DNA of 64,000 nt. Source: Paulownia fortunei (taxonomy: Eukaryota; Streptophyta; Magnoliopsida; Lamiales; Paulowniaceae). This document shows, in pieces, positions 25,038 to 36,900 of the stretch. The translations under genes and the position numbers were made by a program. Positions within the stretch are counted from its first letter, which is position 1; every line of letters begins with the position of its first letter. The stretch lies in the NCBI GenBank assembly GCA_019321725.1, contig CM033109.1, positions 24,935,548 to 24,999,547 on the forward strand, in the 5' to 3' direction. A model generated the notes under the pieces. That model was not told where the DNA came from. It did no database searches and worked only from the letters and a program-made list of their open reading frames with translations.

Positions 25038-25225
25038 TTATCAGTAGCTGTTGACAAATCCTTTGTGATCTTTTAGTGAAACATAGGAACAAAGTGTGAT
25101 AGGAAAATGGATTTTTTTATGATTTTTTTTTTTAAGATATTGCTGATCTGTTTTGGATAATAAATTGAAAGAAGGATTAATGGGTGCAAATTAACTTGAA
25201 CACCACTTATTGCAATAATACAAAT

Positions 25226-25230
<5 letters not shown>

Positions 25231-25256
<26 letters not shown>
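25231..25256. repeat. (TA)n microsatellite
   Basis: Thirteen TA units, uninterrupted. Confidence 0.95.
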
Positions 25257-26272
25257 GGGAACAGGACAATGTGGCAATGATGAAGTTAGTTTAAAAACTC
25301 ATGAAATGTGTTTCAAATAGCATAATTCTTTAATAACAAGGTCATCAAAAAAATTTGATGTGTTTCCATTTGCAGTGCCCATAGAAGAAGAAAGAAGATA
25401 GTTTTTCTTTGTACTAATAATGGAAATATAGTTGGAACACCATTAACTTCAATTGTGTTTTTTTTTTCTCTTCTTGAAATGGTTTTTATTAATGCTGTAC
25501 TAGTTCATATGGATTTTTCAGATAGAAAATCGGTCTCTGAAATTCTGTTTTTTTTAGTACTAGCCTTCACATATTAAATATGATAAAAAAAAAAACTTAG
25601 TTGTTTGATTGTTGTTGATGTGAAACATTTCAAGTAAAATATTTTGTGGAATGATTTTTTGTTCCCAACACTTTTAGCTTTGCAGTCACTAATATAGCGA
25701 TAATGAAGATAACAATTACAAAAATGATGAACATTTCCACATCAAGAATTTTCTTTAAATTGCTTCATAGTCTATATATGCATGTATTTCTAATCAATTC
25801 AAGGACCAAAAGTCTAGAATTATGAAACCAAATAAAACATCTTAAAAATATTCACTTTCCTTGAAGATGTTCTCTCTTTTTTTCTCCAAATTTGAGGTTT
25901 TTTGCCAACCACAATTTTTTAGATTCCCTTAAGCTTATTTTTGCCCTTCCCCTACCCTACCCAAACTGTTAGTTCTGTTTGGTATTAATAGGATGCTTCC
26001 TTTTTGACTTTTTTCACAAGAATTCCATTCATATAGCAATTCAATTAGCCTCCTCTAATGGTATTCTAGAAATACTAAAACCACCTCATCTCATAGCCAA
26101 AAACAACAGCTAGCTTCAGTCTTTGGTCAACTCTTCTGAATCTTATTCCCCAAGCCTCCACACAAAGCAAGGAAAAGGAAATAAATCAAGCCCTTCAAAA
26201 TTTTCAAACTTTCAATCCTCTTGGAAGCCTCTAGAGTCTAAACCTTATAAAATTTCATTTTTGTAAATCACA
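25257..26272. other. Spacer upstream of DUF716 copy C
   Basis: AT-rich with several T and A runs. No coding frame is supported. The last few hundred bases become C-rich toward the promoter. Confidence 0.4.
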
Positions 26273-26292
26273 CCCCCCCCCCCCATATAAAA
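26273..26292 (+). promoter_or_regulatory. Oligo-C run abutting the TATA box of DUF716 copy C
   Basis: Twelve Cs (26273-26284) lie directly before TATAAAA (26286-26292), which is followed by ACCCC. The TATA box begins 185 bases before the ATG at 26471, almost the same spacing as in copy B (183). Confidence 0.55.
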
Positions 26293-26470
26293 ACCCCATC
26301 TCCCATATCCCTTTCCATCCCACAATTTTCCCCCCTTTTCCTCCCTCCTATTTTTATTTCCCTTTCCCTCTCTTTTTCCCTCTCACTTCCTCCCAAAAAC
26401 TAAGCCAACCAAACATCAAGAAAATATATATTTGCAAGCTCCAAAACAAGAAAAGGGAAATTTTCAAAAC

Positions 26471-27427
26471 ATGGGCTCTCGTATAGGGCATGTGGCACCT
26501 GGATTTGGCTTCTTTATCATTGGATTATGGCACCTGCTTAACCACATCAAACTCCATGCCCTCCACCCTAAATCCTACACCTCTTCACCATGGTTTCCCA
26601 CTTCAAGAATCAAGTATTTGGAGCTCTATTTGATCATGGCGGCTTGCTCCATGTCCATATCCATGGAGCTTTTCATCGGGCCGGACCGCCACCAGCCCCT
26701 CGACCCGGATGGCACCATCCCTTCTAACCACCTCCACAACTTTGAACATTCCAATATTTCCCTCACTTTTTTCATGTATGCTTTTTTTACAATCTTGCTG
26801 GATAAACTTGCCCCGCCAGCACAACATGGTTTGACCAACTTGCTAGGCGCGGTGGCGTTTGGGCAGCAGCTCCTCCTCTTCCACCTCCACTCCGCCGATC
26901 ACATGGGGGTTGAGGGCCAATACCACTGGCTACTCCAAATTGCCATCTTTACATCACTTGCCACCACCCTTTTAGGCATTAATTATCCCAAGAGTTTCTT
27001 GAACAGCTTTGTGAGGTCAGTTAGTATAATATTCCAAGGGGTTTGGCTTATGGTCATGGGGTTCATGTTATGGACCCCTAGTCTAATCCCCAAGGGTTGC
27101 TTCATCAACTTGGAGGAAGGTCATAAAGTGGTCCGATGCCACGGGGAAGATGCCCTAGAGCGTGCTAAATCACTAGTGAACATTCAATTCAGTTGGTACG
27201 TTATAGGAGTAACCATTTTTGCCGTGACCTTTTATCTTACTATGATCAAGTTGTACCCTGAAAAAGTCGAGTACCAATCTCTACCAAAATTCGTGTTGCA
27301 AGACGAGGAAAACGATGATGACGATGATGTTGAGGCACAGAAGAAGGCCAATAGTAATAAGATAGAGGAGCCTAAGAGTTTTCTGCAAATTGGGAAATCA
27401 TTTTCTCCTATGGACATGGAAAGGTAG
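26471..27427 (+). CDS. DUF716 / TMEM45-like multi-pass membrane protein (copy C, 318 aa)
   Basis: Intronless. I start at the ATG at 26471 (MGSRIGHVAPGFGF) because it aligns with copies A and B; the frame stays open 13 codons further upstream but contains no earlier ATG. Family blocks are GLWHLLNHIKLH, HLHNFEH, HLHSADHMGVEGQYHWLLQI and CHGEDALERAKSL. Seven hydrophobic segments are likely. The tail has NDDDDDVEAQ and ends SFLQIGKSFSPMDMER, nearly as in copy B. It is on the same strand as copy B, some 19 kb away. Function is unknown; no disabling changes. Confidence 0.92.
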   Translation: MGSRIGHVAPGFGFFIIGLWHLLNHIKLHALHPKSYTSSPWFPTSRIKYLELYLIMAACSMSISMELFIGPDRHQPLDPDGTIPSNHLHNFEHSNISLTFFMYAFFTILLDKLAPPAQHGLTNLLGAVAFGQQLLLFHLHSADHMGVEGQYHWLLQIAIFTSLATTLLGINYPKSFLNSFVRSVSIIFQGVWLMVMGFMLWTPSLIPKGCFINLEEGHKVVRCHGEDALERAKSLVNIQFSWYVIGVTIFAVTFYLTMIKLYPEKVEYQSLPKFVLQDEENDDDDDVEAQKKANSNKIEEPKSFLQIGKSFSPMDMER

Positions 27428-29932
27428 AAAAGTGAAAAAGGGGAATTGGCAGATTTGGTTAGGTATGTGTAAAAATTAGTAGATTTCAGTTTAGTGGGTG
27501 TCCACTTTATTTCATTGACATATTAAGTCCACAATAATGTTGGCTTAGTGAAGCAAATGTCTCATGTCAAGTGGCAAAAGAAAAAAAAAAAAAAAAAGAA
27601 AGTGGTGTGATATTGTTTGGTTTGAATCCATGGCTTTTAGGTTTGGGGTTATTAGCTCTTTGTGCTTGTTTGTATATGTACACCAAAGAAAAGTGATTTT
27701 ATGAGTTTTTTTTTTTTTTCATCTTTTTCTTTTTTCTTAATTTATGTCGAAAAAGATTCTTAATTATTTGTTTAGAGCCACAAACTTGTATAAAGCACGA
27801 CTTTTTTAATTTGATTCTAGACGTCAACATGATTTGATTTCATTTTATATGCATTTTTGTGGGGACTGTAATTTTCATCCATAATTTATTTTTCCACGTT
27901 GAAAACGAAAACTATTTCCATTTATCAACGTCATCTTCAATGAAAAACCTTAATTAATTGATTCAATGTGGCTGGCTCAGACGGAGGAGTTAATTCCTCA
28001 GATGCCGAAGTAATTAATTCTTAAGCTGACTAAAAGTTTGTCGTACATAATTTTCAATAAACGATGCGTATTACACTCATTTATTAAAAAATAAAACATA
28101 GTATAATAATTTTGTATATTGCTATAATATTTGCTTATAGAATTGTAAACATGGAAATTTTGCAGCTAATTATGCATTTACATATGTAATAAATTTTAAT
28201 TTATCAATTATATATTTTGATTTATTTTTAAAATTATAATTGAATTCCAAATATTAAATAAGATATTTTATTGATAAAATTAAATATTACAATGTGTCAA
28301 ATTATGATATTTTGGCAATAAAGATTGTATATTGCAAATTATAAACGTGAATACCAATATTATGGTAATTCAAATCACATCTTGTAATTAAAACAGTAAA
28401 TGCTTATCATATCATTTCATGTCATCAAGTAAAAAATGTGAGAATCCTCATTTTACAAGTATAAATATGGGTCATATCCAAAAAGTTAAACTCAAGTTGA
28501 GAATAAGAATAAGAAGTCCAATCAAGAAAGGTGTTAGAGGAAGTTCTCTCAATCTAAATCCATCAAATTCAAGGAGATCCACGGTATTTAAGGCGAAAAT
28601 CAAGACATTTATCACGGAGATCATCAAACCATAACGTTTAATTTGAAATTAAGTTGTTAAACCCTCAAATTGATGTTAATGAAAATTAAGTCAATCTTTG
28701 AGGAGATCGGAGGTTCGATTCTATAAAAAAATTACCAAATTCACAAAGTCAACGTTTCCTGTAAAGAAGAATTAAAATGTTAATACAGAATATATTTATA
28801 TATTTTTATTAAATTCAATAAAAATTTATTTGTACTATTTTTCTTATTTGAAATTTTTCATACAATAAAATTTGTGATACAAGAATATTTTTAAAAATCA
28901 TTCTTTTAAGTCATGTATAGCCACAAACTTTTTCCGATTGTCTTCCAAAGAAGGTGGTGCCGCCGCCAAACTCCCATAGCCGCCTCGCCCGGAAGTCAGA
29001 AAATATTGGTGAATATTCTAAGTGATATGAAACTTGAAAGTGACCTTAATTGATAAATTGAGTGTCAAGCTAAGCTCAGCCTTGTGTATTGGATAATATA
29101 ATCTGACGTTTGCCCTTGCATAATACTTTGTGATGACTAAGTTGATTATCCATGATATAAGTATCCAGATTGGTCCCTCTATCAAATATAAAACTGATGG
29201 AGTGTGGGGATAAATGATTGAGTTGGCTTCATAAGTATATATCCACTTGTTAATCATCCTTACAAAGTTTATTTAAACTGGTGTTTGGACCAGCTTGCAC
29301 CCCTAGTACTAAATACTTGTCCTTAATCTCTAAACTAGACGTGACTGTCGTAATTTTTTATGATTTTATAAAATTGTCCTAGAATTTTTTTTTTTTTTGG
29401 CCTAAATTAATAAGCGCCAAAACTGGGAAAATGTGTGGGTAATTGTATGAGTCTTTTTTTTTTGTTTTGTTTTATCTCATTATTGATAATTGATATCTTG
29501 AAGCAATTGTTGCTTCTAACATCAGAAAAGAAAACATATGAATTTTAATTATTAATGATTTGTGTTATGATTTTAATGCGGTACCTTTGTCGTCAAGGAT
29601 AATGCTTGTGAGTTGCTTTATAGCTATCTAATCCAAAAAGATTCCACAAGCAATGACAATCTGATGAGTACTGATAGAATATGATGATGAGTTGGTCTGA
29701 TTCTTCCTATAATTTATTTGATGCAAAACAAAAATTACAAAGCTTAATTCGCCTTACGGGGGCAAAAGTTCTGTATTTTTTTTTAAAAATGAAGTTGTAT
29801 ATATAAAATTTGGGTAAAAAATACAGTTATTACATTCTAAGTAATCAAGATTTATTAAGAAGTTATTTAATTATTCGAGTTCAAGATTTGATGTTAGTTT
29901 TTCTTGGGTGGGAAGGGGTCTTAGAAAAATAA

Positions 29933-29934
<2 letters not shown>
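27428..29934. other. AT-rich spacer with homopolymer runs
   Basis: The first 200 bases are probably the 3' UTR of DUF716 copy C. A poly-A run is near 27581-27597 and a poly-T run near 27705-27719. The 71-codon frame at 28419-28634 is lysine-rich without family features. Nothing else is recognised. Confidence 0.4.

Positions 29935-29975
<41 letters not shown>
29935..29975. repeat. (AT)n microsatellite
   Basis: About twenty AT units, uninterrupted. Confidence 0.95.
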
Positions 29976-29978
<3 letters not shown>

Positions 29979-30108
29979 GCTTTCTTTAAGGAACATGCCT
30001 TGTTTGATGCATATTTTTATCCAGAGAAAACAGAAAGAAGAACGTAATTTTCCAATGATGCTTGATGTGATGTGTATCATGCTGATTGAAAGAAATCTAA
30101 CTCCTCTC

Positions 30109-30115
<7 letters not shown>

Positions 30116-30142
<27 letters not shown>

Positions 30143-30482
30143 TATATATTTATATATTTTTTTATAACCCAAATTCCTAACTTGCGCCAGACTAATTCTG
30201 AACCTTCTAAACACCTGTCCCTAGCACCTAGGAGGGGGTAAATCGCGGGATATGCCTCAACCAACACCCAGGTTCCCAATAAGAACTGTACACTTCTGCG
30301 CACAAGGAGCCCAACCCACAGTGATCGCTCGAAACACCTCAGTCGCAGGGTCCCACTGACAGCCCAGTGATTGCTTCATACTGAAATGCATCCGCAGGTT
30401 CCCACCAGGATTCGAACCCCCACCCTGCCGCTGGAAGCAAGTCCAAGTCAATTGTTCCGCCAGTTGAGCTATGCCCCGGGGG
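30116..30482 (-). mobile_element. tRNA-derived SINE with 16-bp target-site duplication
   Basis: Read on the minus strand, the element starts at 30482 with a tRNA-like head. The A box TAGCTCAACTGG is at 30460-30471 and the B box GGTTCGAATCC at 30408-30418, spaced as in RNA polymerase III promoters. A GC-rich body of unknown origin follows, ending in an AT-repeat tail at the low-coordinate end. ACTCCTCTCTGAATAT is present on both sides (30100-30115 and 30483-30498), a target duplication typical of LINE-type integration. The perfect duplication and intact boxes suggest a fairly young copy. Confidence 0.88.
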
Positions 30483-30498
30483 ACTCCTCTCTGAATAT

Positions 30499-33317
30499 TT
30501 GGTTGAGTGTTTGGTTTCTTTTAGTGAGACAAACAAATTGTTAAGGATATCAAAATTATTTTGATAATAATCCTACGACCATAAATATATAACATATAAT
30601 ATTGAATTAATACATAAAATGCATAAAGTGTAAAATGAATTTCACGTATATCAAAATCAATGAAGTGGAGTTTGTATAATTGCTTTAATAGAAGTTATGC
30701 TCCAGTGTGATAGATACACTTATTAGTAGGATTTTTTAAATTCTCAGGCTTGAACTCATGAATTAAATTTCTAAATATTGAATTCAAATTATTATTATGT
30801 CCATCAATTCTTATCTAACAAATAGTTTAGAAAAACAACTTACTTTTTTAAATTTGAAACTTTAACTAAGTTAAAGAATAATAATTAATATTATTATTAC
30901 AATCATCATTATTATTATGATTATTATATATTTTTAGACATATAAATATGTATATATAACCCCATTCTATGAAAATCCTTGAAGTTCTCAATAATTCTAC
31001 AATCATATGTCAAAGGGTGAAATTCTAAGACAATTTCTGGAATGCATGGTTGATAAACACCCCCCCCCCCCCCCCACACACACACATGTTGTTTATCTTT
31101 GTAAGATTGTTTTATCATATTTTTTATGATTAGTATTAATATTTACCAAAATGATCGTTGTTGAATAACAATTGCAAAGTGTTTTCCCATTTAAAAATAA
31201 GATTATTTCTTATTTTTCAGCTCAAAAGTGTTTATCCATTTCAAAATAAAATTATTTCTTAATCGCTATCGACAATGATTTTAAAATACTTTTTATCACC
31301 AAAGAATTGGAAGAAATAAGAGTATTTTTGGTTAAAAATAATCCTAAAGATTAATCTAAGTTTTTTTTTTTTTTTTTTTATAAATCCAAATAACAATTTT
31401 GGTCAAAAGAAGAAAGTATATATTAACATCTAGTCCTTCTAGTCCTTTGAAAATTGAGTAATCTCATCCTACAATTTTTGACTGATAATATATGTTCCCA
31501 GTCGTGAAGGTCAAGACTCAACCCCATGAAAATCTAGTAGCTTTATAAGCATTCCATGGCCATAGTTTCCAAATCCATCTTTTTCACTTCTCCTTTCAGG
31601 TGTCATAAACTGACCTCTCTTCTTTTGCATTGCCTTTTCCAACAATTTGCTATACAATTTCTTCCTATATTCTTCTTCTTTTCTTGAATAATCTTTTTAA
31701 TCTTTTACTGGCAACAATTTAAAACTTAATTCTTAACAAAAAAATTACAGTTGTCCCTTCCCATGTGAGACACAACAATTTGTAACTTAATTTTTAGCCA
31801 TAAAATTATAATCGTTTTATCCGTAGTTGTGCATGACACCTTTTAAAATCTTTGCTTGACATTTAATTTTTAACAAAAAATTATAATTGTCCCTTTTGTG
31901 GGTCCCATGTGATACCCACAATCTATGGAATGCCGAATATATAATATTAATTTGAAAAATCAGTATTTTTATAATCGTATCGATAATCAAATTGGTCTTA
32001 TTGATCAGTAGTTTAATCAATCGAATTGGTTTAACTATCGATTCGATCGATTCAGATGGAACATATAATATATATTTTTTATTATATTATGTAAAATAAT
32101 AATGTAATCAACTAATTATTATATAAAAAATAAAAAAATCAACTAAAAAACATAAATAATAAAGTTCAAAATCCAAATAACTACGTAACTAAATACAAAA
32201 TTTAAGATTCATAAAAAAAAAAACTAAAAAATTGGTTCTAACTTATTTTTTATTCGATTTAACTAAGTTTTAATTGATTTAACATGTTTGATCAATTTTT
32301 GATTGATTTTGATCGATTTGATCAAATTTTAAGTTTTTAGATGATAATCAGAGCGAATCGATCACTTATTCATGATTGGACCGATCGAACAGACCGATCC
32401 GATCCAATTTAAAAAATAATGAGAGAAATTAATTGTACGGGCAATACTTGATCAATATTATTTTATAATTAGCCCTCATTTGTGAGTAGGACTCTTTAAA
32501 CGCATTAATTGAAGTTAAGGCATGTTTAACTCTATGAGGGGTAGTTCCTTGGGAGGTGGGGGCTGGTTTAACATTTCAGCTTAAGGGGTGGAGTTTGCCC
32601 TAAGTGCTACTACCATAGCCTTCAGTGTTACTAATATGAGCACCACATTTTGGCTAACAACCAACCCTATACAAATTAATGAAGGATCTATTTTGTAGAA
32701 GGAGCCCAATCACAATAAATAGTCTTGTTCTCTCTTTGACAGAAACAAGAAAGAAAAAAAAAAAAGAAGTCTTGTTCTCTCTTTGACAGAAACAAGGAAA
32801 AAAAAAAAAGGGCATGTTTCATCCCACTAAGTTTTTTTTATGGCAAAATTATTATGGTTTGAGCCACTTGTCAAAATTTAGAAAAAATTAAAATGTCATA
32901 TAAAAATCCCGACCACATAATTATCAAGAGAGTAAAGTACCTAACTCGTCAGAGTATAATGTGTCTCAAGTTCAATTTGGGATTCAAAATTTTCTTGTTA
33001 AGTCATACGTCCTTCACCTACTCCGTGACAATGATAATGCCCAAAGCTATATTTCATATCTATAAACTAATCTATTCTCATTGATGGGTCGAAGGATCGA
33101 ACCATGTAGATTCGGACAAAAGAACATCAACTAATAATATTGATAATAATAAAGGTAATACTATTAATAATGATATTAATAATGATGATGATAATAATAA
33201 GTGATACCACCCAATTGCTTGATAAACCTTATCTAAAGTGTGGTAATATATAAAATAAAAAGTTACACTCCGATATAATTGAGCCCGTACAACTAATTAT
33301 AAAACAAATATAATTGT
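30499..33317. other. Spacer upstream of HUB2 with simple and local repeats
   Basis: No gene is supported. A run of 16 Cs followed by CA repeats lies at 31060-31086. Three diverged copies of a 60-70 bp unit (ACAATTT...TTAATTTTTA...TTATAATTGT type) lie between 31714 and 31925. A poly-T run lies near 31362-31379. Confidence 0.45.
32721..32796. repeat. Tandem duplication, 47-bp period
   Basis: The 29 bases at 32721-32749 (AGTCTTGTTCTCTCTTTGAC and nine more) recur exactly at 32768-32796. Each copy is followed by an A-rich run. Confidence 0.85.
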
Positions 33318-33469
33318 CCTTATTTTGTGAAAAAGGCCGGCCCAATTTCCATGCCACTCATCGTTTGGGTCCTTGTTTTGTGAAAATGGCTTGGCCCAAT
33401 TTCCAATCCACTCTCTCTTTTGGGTCTGAAGGTCCAATCCGTGGCCCAATTTCCAATCCACTCTGTCTG

Positions 33470-33471
<2 letters not shown>
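33318..33471 (+). promoter_or_regulatory. Triple GGCCCA repeat in the HUB2 promoter
   Basis: Three imperfect repeats of about 50-54 bp, each carrying GGCCCAATTTCC (33339-33350, 33393-33404, 33443-33454). Two copies go on to CAATCCACTCT. GGCCCA is the complement of the TGGGCC site II element bound by TCP factors in many plant housekeeping promoters. The block lies about 430-590 bp upstream of the HUB2 ATG and less than 300 bp from its probable TATA box. Confidence 0.6.

Positions 33472-33560
<89 letters not shown>
33472..33560. repeat. Compound (CT)n(AT)n microsatellite before HUB2
   Basis: About 19 CT units (33472-33510) run directly into 25 AT units (33511-33560). It ends about 65 bp before the probable TATA box of HUB2, so length changes here would alter promoter spacing. 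Confidence 0.95.
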
Positions 33561-33564
<4 letters not shown>

Positions 33565-33624
33565 TCTTTTCTGTTCTTTTACTCTGTTTATTAAACTCTC
33601 TTCAATTTCTTGAACGCTTCTTCA

Positions 33625-33630
33625 TATAAA
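33625..33630 (+). promoter_or_regulatory. Probable TATA box of HUB2
   Basis: TATAAA, 279 bases before the ATG at 33904. It implies a leader of roughly 250 nt if that leader is unspliced. Consensus and position only. Confidence 0.4.
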
Positions 33631-33832
33631 GACGCAGTATAACACTGAAGAAAGCAAATTTCCTGAAACCCCCTCTCTTGCACTTGCTGACAAGGGTTCT
33701 CTCTCTATCTCCGGGTCTTCTCTCTCAATTTAGGGCTAAATTACAGCCAATAATTCAGGGTTAATACGCTTCACTGACTATTGGATTGTATTCATATATA
33801 TACAAGAGAAGAACAGAAATTCAAAATTATTC

Positions 33833-33903
33833 ATGTAATGGTTGGGGCTATTAGTAGATATGCAGCCATTGCATTAACTGGGAGTTGGGCGGTGTTAGTT
33901 TAA
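33833..33903 (+). promoter_or_regulatory. Two upstream ORFs in the HUB2 leader
   Basis: ATGTAA at 33833-33838 is a start codon followed at once by a stop. Overlapping its last A, a second ATG at 33838 opens a 21-codon frame (MVGAISRYAAIALTGSWAVL, then V) that stops with TAA at 33901-33903, immediately before the main ATG and in the same frame. If the leader is transcribed unspliced, ribosomes would have to reinitiate or scan past both to translate HUB2. Confidence 0.6.
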
Positions 33904-36900
33904 ATGGAACCAGAAGACGAGCCACAGCAAAAGCGCCCTCATCTCAACAACAACGACTTCTCAATGGCTCGCCAATCTTCTTCTCCTCCTCCTGATGACA
34001 ACAAACCTGTAAATTTCGCTATTTCTGTTAGTCTCCATATGTATCGCTTGTGATGCGCGTGTGCTACCATTGATTTGCATCTGTAATTAAAGTTATTTTT
34101 TGTTTCGGGTATTTAATATTGGGGTTGTCTTTCGTTTGGTTTATAAAGGACTCTGCGGTCACATTTTAATCAAAATTGGCTGTGGGATGAAGGTTTTAGA
34201 AGTGGGTTTCGGGTTTCTTGATTTATGGGCCCATTGGAATCATAGCTGACACAATGTGCAATATTTTGGGATTTGGTTGAAAATGGAGTATATTAGGTCT
34301 ATAAGAGTGTGGTAATGGTGTTGTATAAGTACTGGAATAGAATTAGGAACAAGGTGGATGTGCCCATATAAAGATGAGAATTTTTATTTATTAGGTGCTT
34401 GTATTGAAACTATAATCAATCAGCATTTAGATGGTGATCAGGATCGTGAGGAAAATTTACATGAAAAAATTGTGAGCCGGCTTTTATTCTTTGTTACTAT
34501 GGATGTGTGGGTTAAAGCAAAGGAATAGGCATCAGCTCCTTTTGAATTTGATGGGTTTCGCATGCGAACCCTTCTACGTTATTTAAATCCTGTTTATAAC
34601 ATTTTTGATTATTGAAGAAGGAAGTTCAGACTTTTAGCTTCCAACCATGTTATGAAACTTTTAGCTTTATCTTTTAGTAAGTCGATGTTTCTTGCAAGAA
34701 TGCACAAGTAGTGCCACTGCCTCAAATACTAAACTTCTGGCTGAAAGTTGTAGCTTTCCCTTATTGAGTGGCATAAGTTTTGAAAGTTTGCATATTAGAG
34801 TTAGAAATAACGACTCTTGTTGACTACATGATATTATGGATGCACAGTGTAAGGTTATATCATTCTTATTTGACCTGGGAAAAGGTCCTTGCTTGGGGGA
34901 GAAATTCTTTGTCACATGCCCCTACATTATTCCTAAAAAAGGAAGGAGTTGCTTGATATAAGGATAACTCCAAAGTGCTTCTATTTTGGATTTTTTTTAG
35001 TACTCCATGGACATCACATTTGTCTTGTAGATTATTTGTAATAAGCTGCGAAGACTTATTCTTGCCAATAACCTTTTCTGAACTTGTCTTTTTTTGATAT
35101 TATGAATAAACATTTGTCTTTGTCACTAAAAAAGTTTATTAAGTACTATTATGAGGGGCGGTGCATATATCTGTTTTGTGATTAACTGCCCAATATGTGG
35201 GGCATGGGTTCCCCCCAAAGGCCAAAGCCATTTTTGGATTTCAAATCCTGATCATAGTCATAGTGAATTTGCCATATTATGATGGATATCGGCTTATATT
35301 GCCTATAGGCATAATTTGAGATCTTATATAGTCTATCCAGAGAAAGTTTTCACCAGCGCATTCTCTTTCTTGCGATGTACCTTGACCCACCATGCTTTAT
35401 CCCTGGCTACAAACACACAACACATTATTCCCTTTATCTTTTGCTAGGCATATTTGAAACTAGCGAGAATAAATTAGATGATCTGAAAACAACTCAGAAC
35501 CTGAAATTTGGGCAGCTATTTGAGAGTTTGTTATAATTTTAATTTTCTTCTTGGTATAACTAGTACCATGGTTCTGTTCCGTACAGTGAATTATACTGCT
35601 TCATTTATATGGCTCAGATATATAGATTTGTCTATGTGTTTCCTGAAAGTCAATTTATAAATTATGTTCTGCTGATTAAATATCTAAGTTGATTTTGGAC
35701 TCTGTGTACGATAACTAGGTAAAGTCATCAAATTTATTCTCTGACAGGTTGATGCTGCAGTTCTTCAGTACCAGAACCAGAAACTTGTACAACAGTTGGA
35801 AACACAGAAGCAAGAGTTACATGATCTTGAATCCAAAATCAAAGAATTAAAAGAGAAGCAAACTTCATATGATGAAATACTGATAAAAGTGAACCAACTC
35901 TGGAACCAGGTTACTCATTGCATGCCTCTTTCTTGGTCTGTCTTGTCTAATTGTGTGGTATGTGTATCAATAGCATCCTTTATTACCTAACTGGACAACT
36001 TTTGTGTAGTTGATTGACGATATAATTTTACTTGGAGTACAAGCGGGGGCTGGCCAAAGTGCTTTACAAAGTTTGGATCGTGTGGAATCTTCTCGAGGTA
36101 ATGTGTGGATTTTGCTGATTCCTGATTAAGCAAAGATCGTACATATATATTCAAGATACTCACTCCACATTAGGCTCTATTCCATCATGTCCTGCGGAGG
36201 ATATATTTCTTTGTAGGTTACTAGAAACAGATGCTATTCAATGCAGCAAAACTGATGGATCAATTGGTTATGTTAAAGAAGCTCTTGCTTCGCGTCAGAC
36301 TTCTACAAGGGAGTTGATGAAATTACTGGAAGATGCTATTGATTCTCAGAGAGCTAAATTTGAGGACATAGCTCAGATTTTGCTTGGGAAACCATCTGCA
36401 GAAGGTTATGAGTTCTTTAACAAGGAGGCTGATAATCTAGTCTTCGTTCCTTTTGTCAGTTGGTGCATAAATATGTGTGCTCGCAGACATGCTTGCACAC
36501 TCTTAATGTGTTTAATATTGTTCAATTAATTTTATTGATTGTGTATTGTTACTGTCGGTCTTTTCAGATGCTGTTATCCAATTGCGTAAGCTTGATGATT
36601 TGATAACAGAGGAGGCTAGTCACCTCCATGAGGTGGTTGATGTGCTTCGCTTTAAACACAAAAAATATGCTGATGAGATTCAAACTTGCATCGACAACCA
36701 TTCAGTTGATCAGTTAGAGATCAAACGCCTTGCTGGTAGTGGATTTTTTTCCCTTACATACGTGCACAAGCACTGTAAAGATAGTAGATTTTCAGCTCCA
36801 ACTTTTGGCAGACAGATTTTTGCCTGCGCTGATGGATGTGTATAGCAAGTCTAATATTTTGAATTTGAATGCATTTATGACTGTGTTCTAAATGTGCATA

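Noticed and set aside
26432..26470. Upstream extension of DUF716 copy C by 13 codons
   Set aside because: No ATG in that stretch, and the added residues do not align with copies A and B.
30400..30475. Possible tRNA gene
   Set aside because: A and B boxes are present, but the sequence cannot fold as a full tRNA with matching stems by eye, and it forms the head of a SINE with target duplications.
30257..30536. Short minus-strand open frames in a GC-rich patch
   Set aside because: They fall inside the SINE body and have no family features.
33314..33629. Open frames with long SLSLSL and YIYIYI runs
   Set aside because: They are translations of the CT/AT microsatellite and show no other protein-like sequence.
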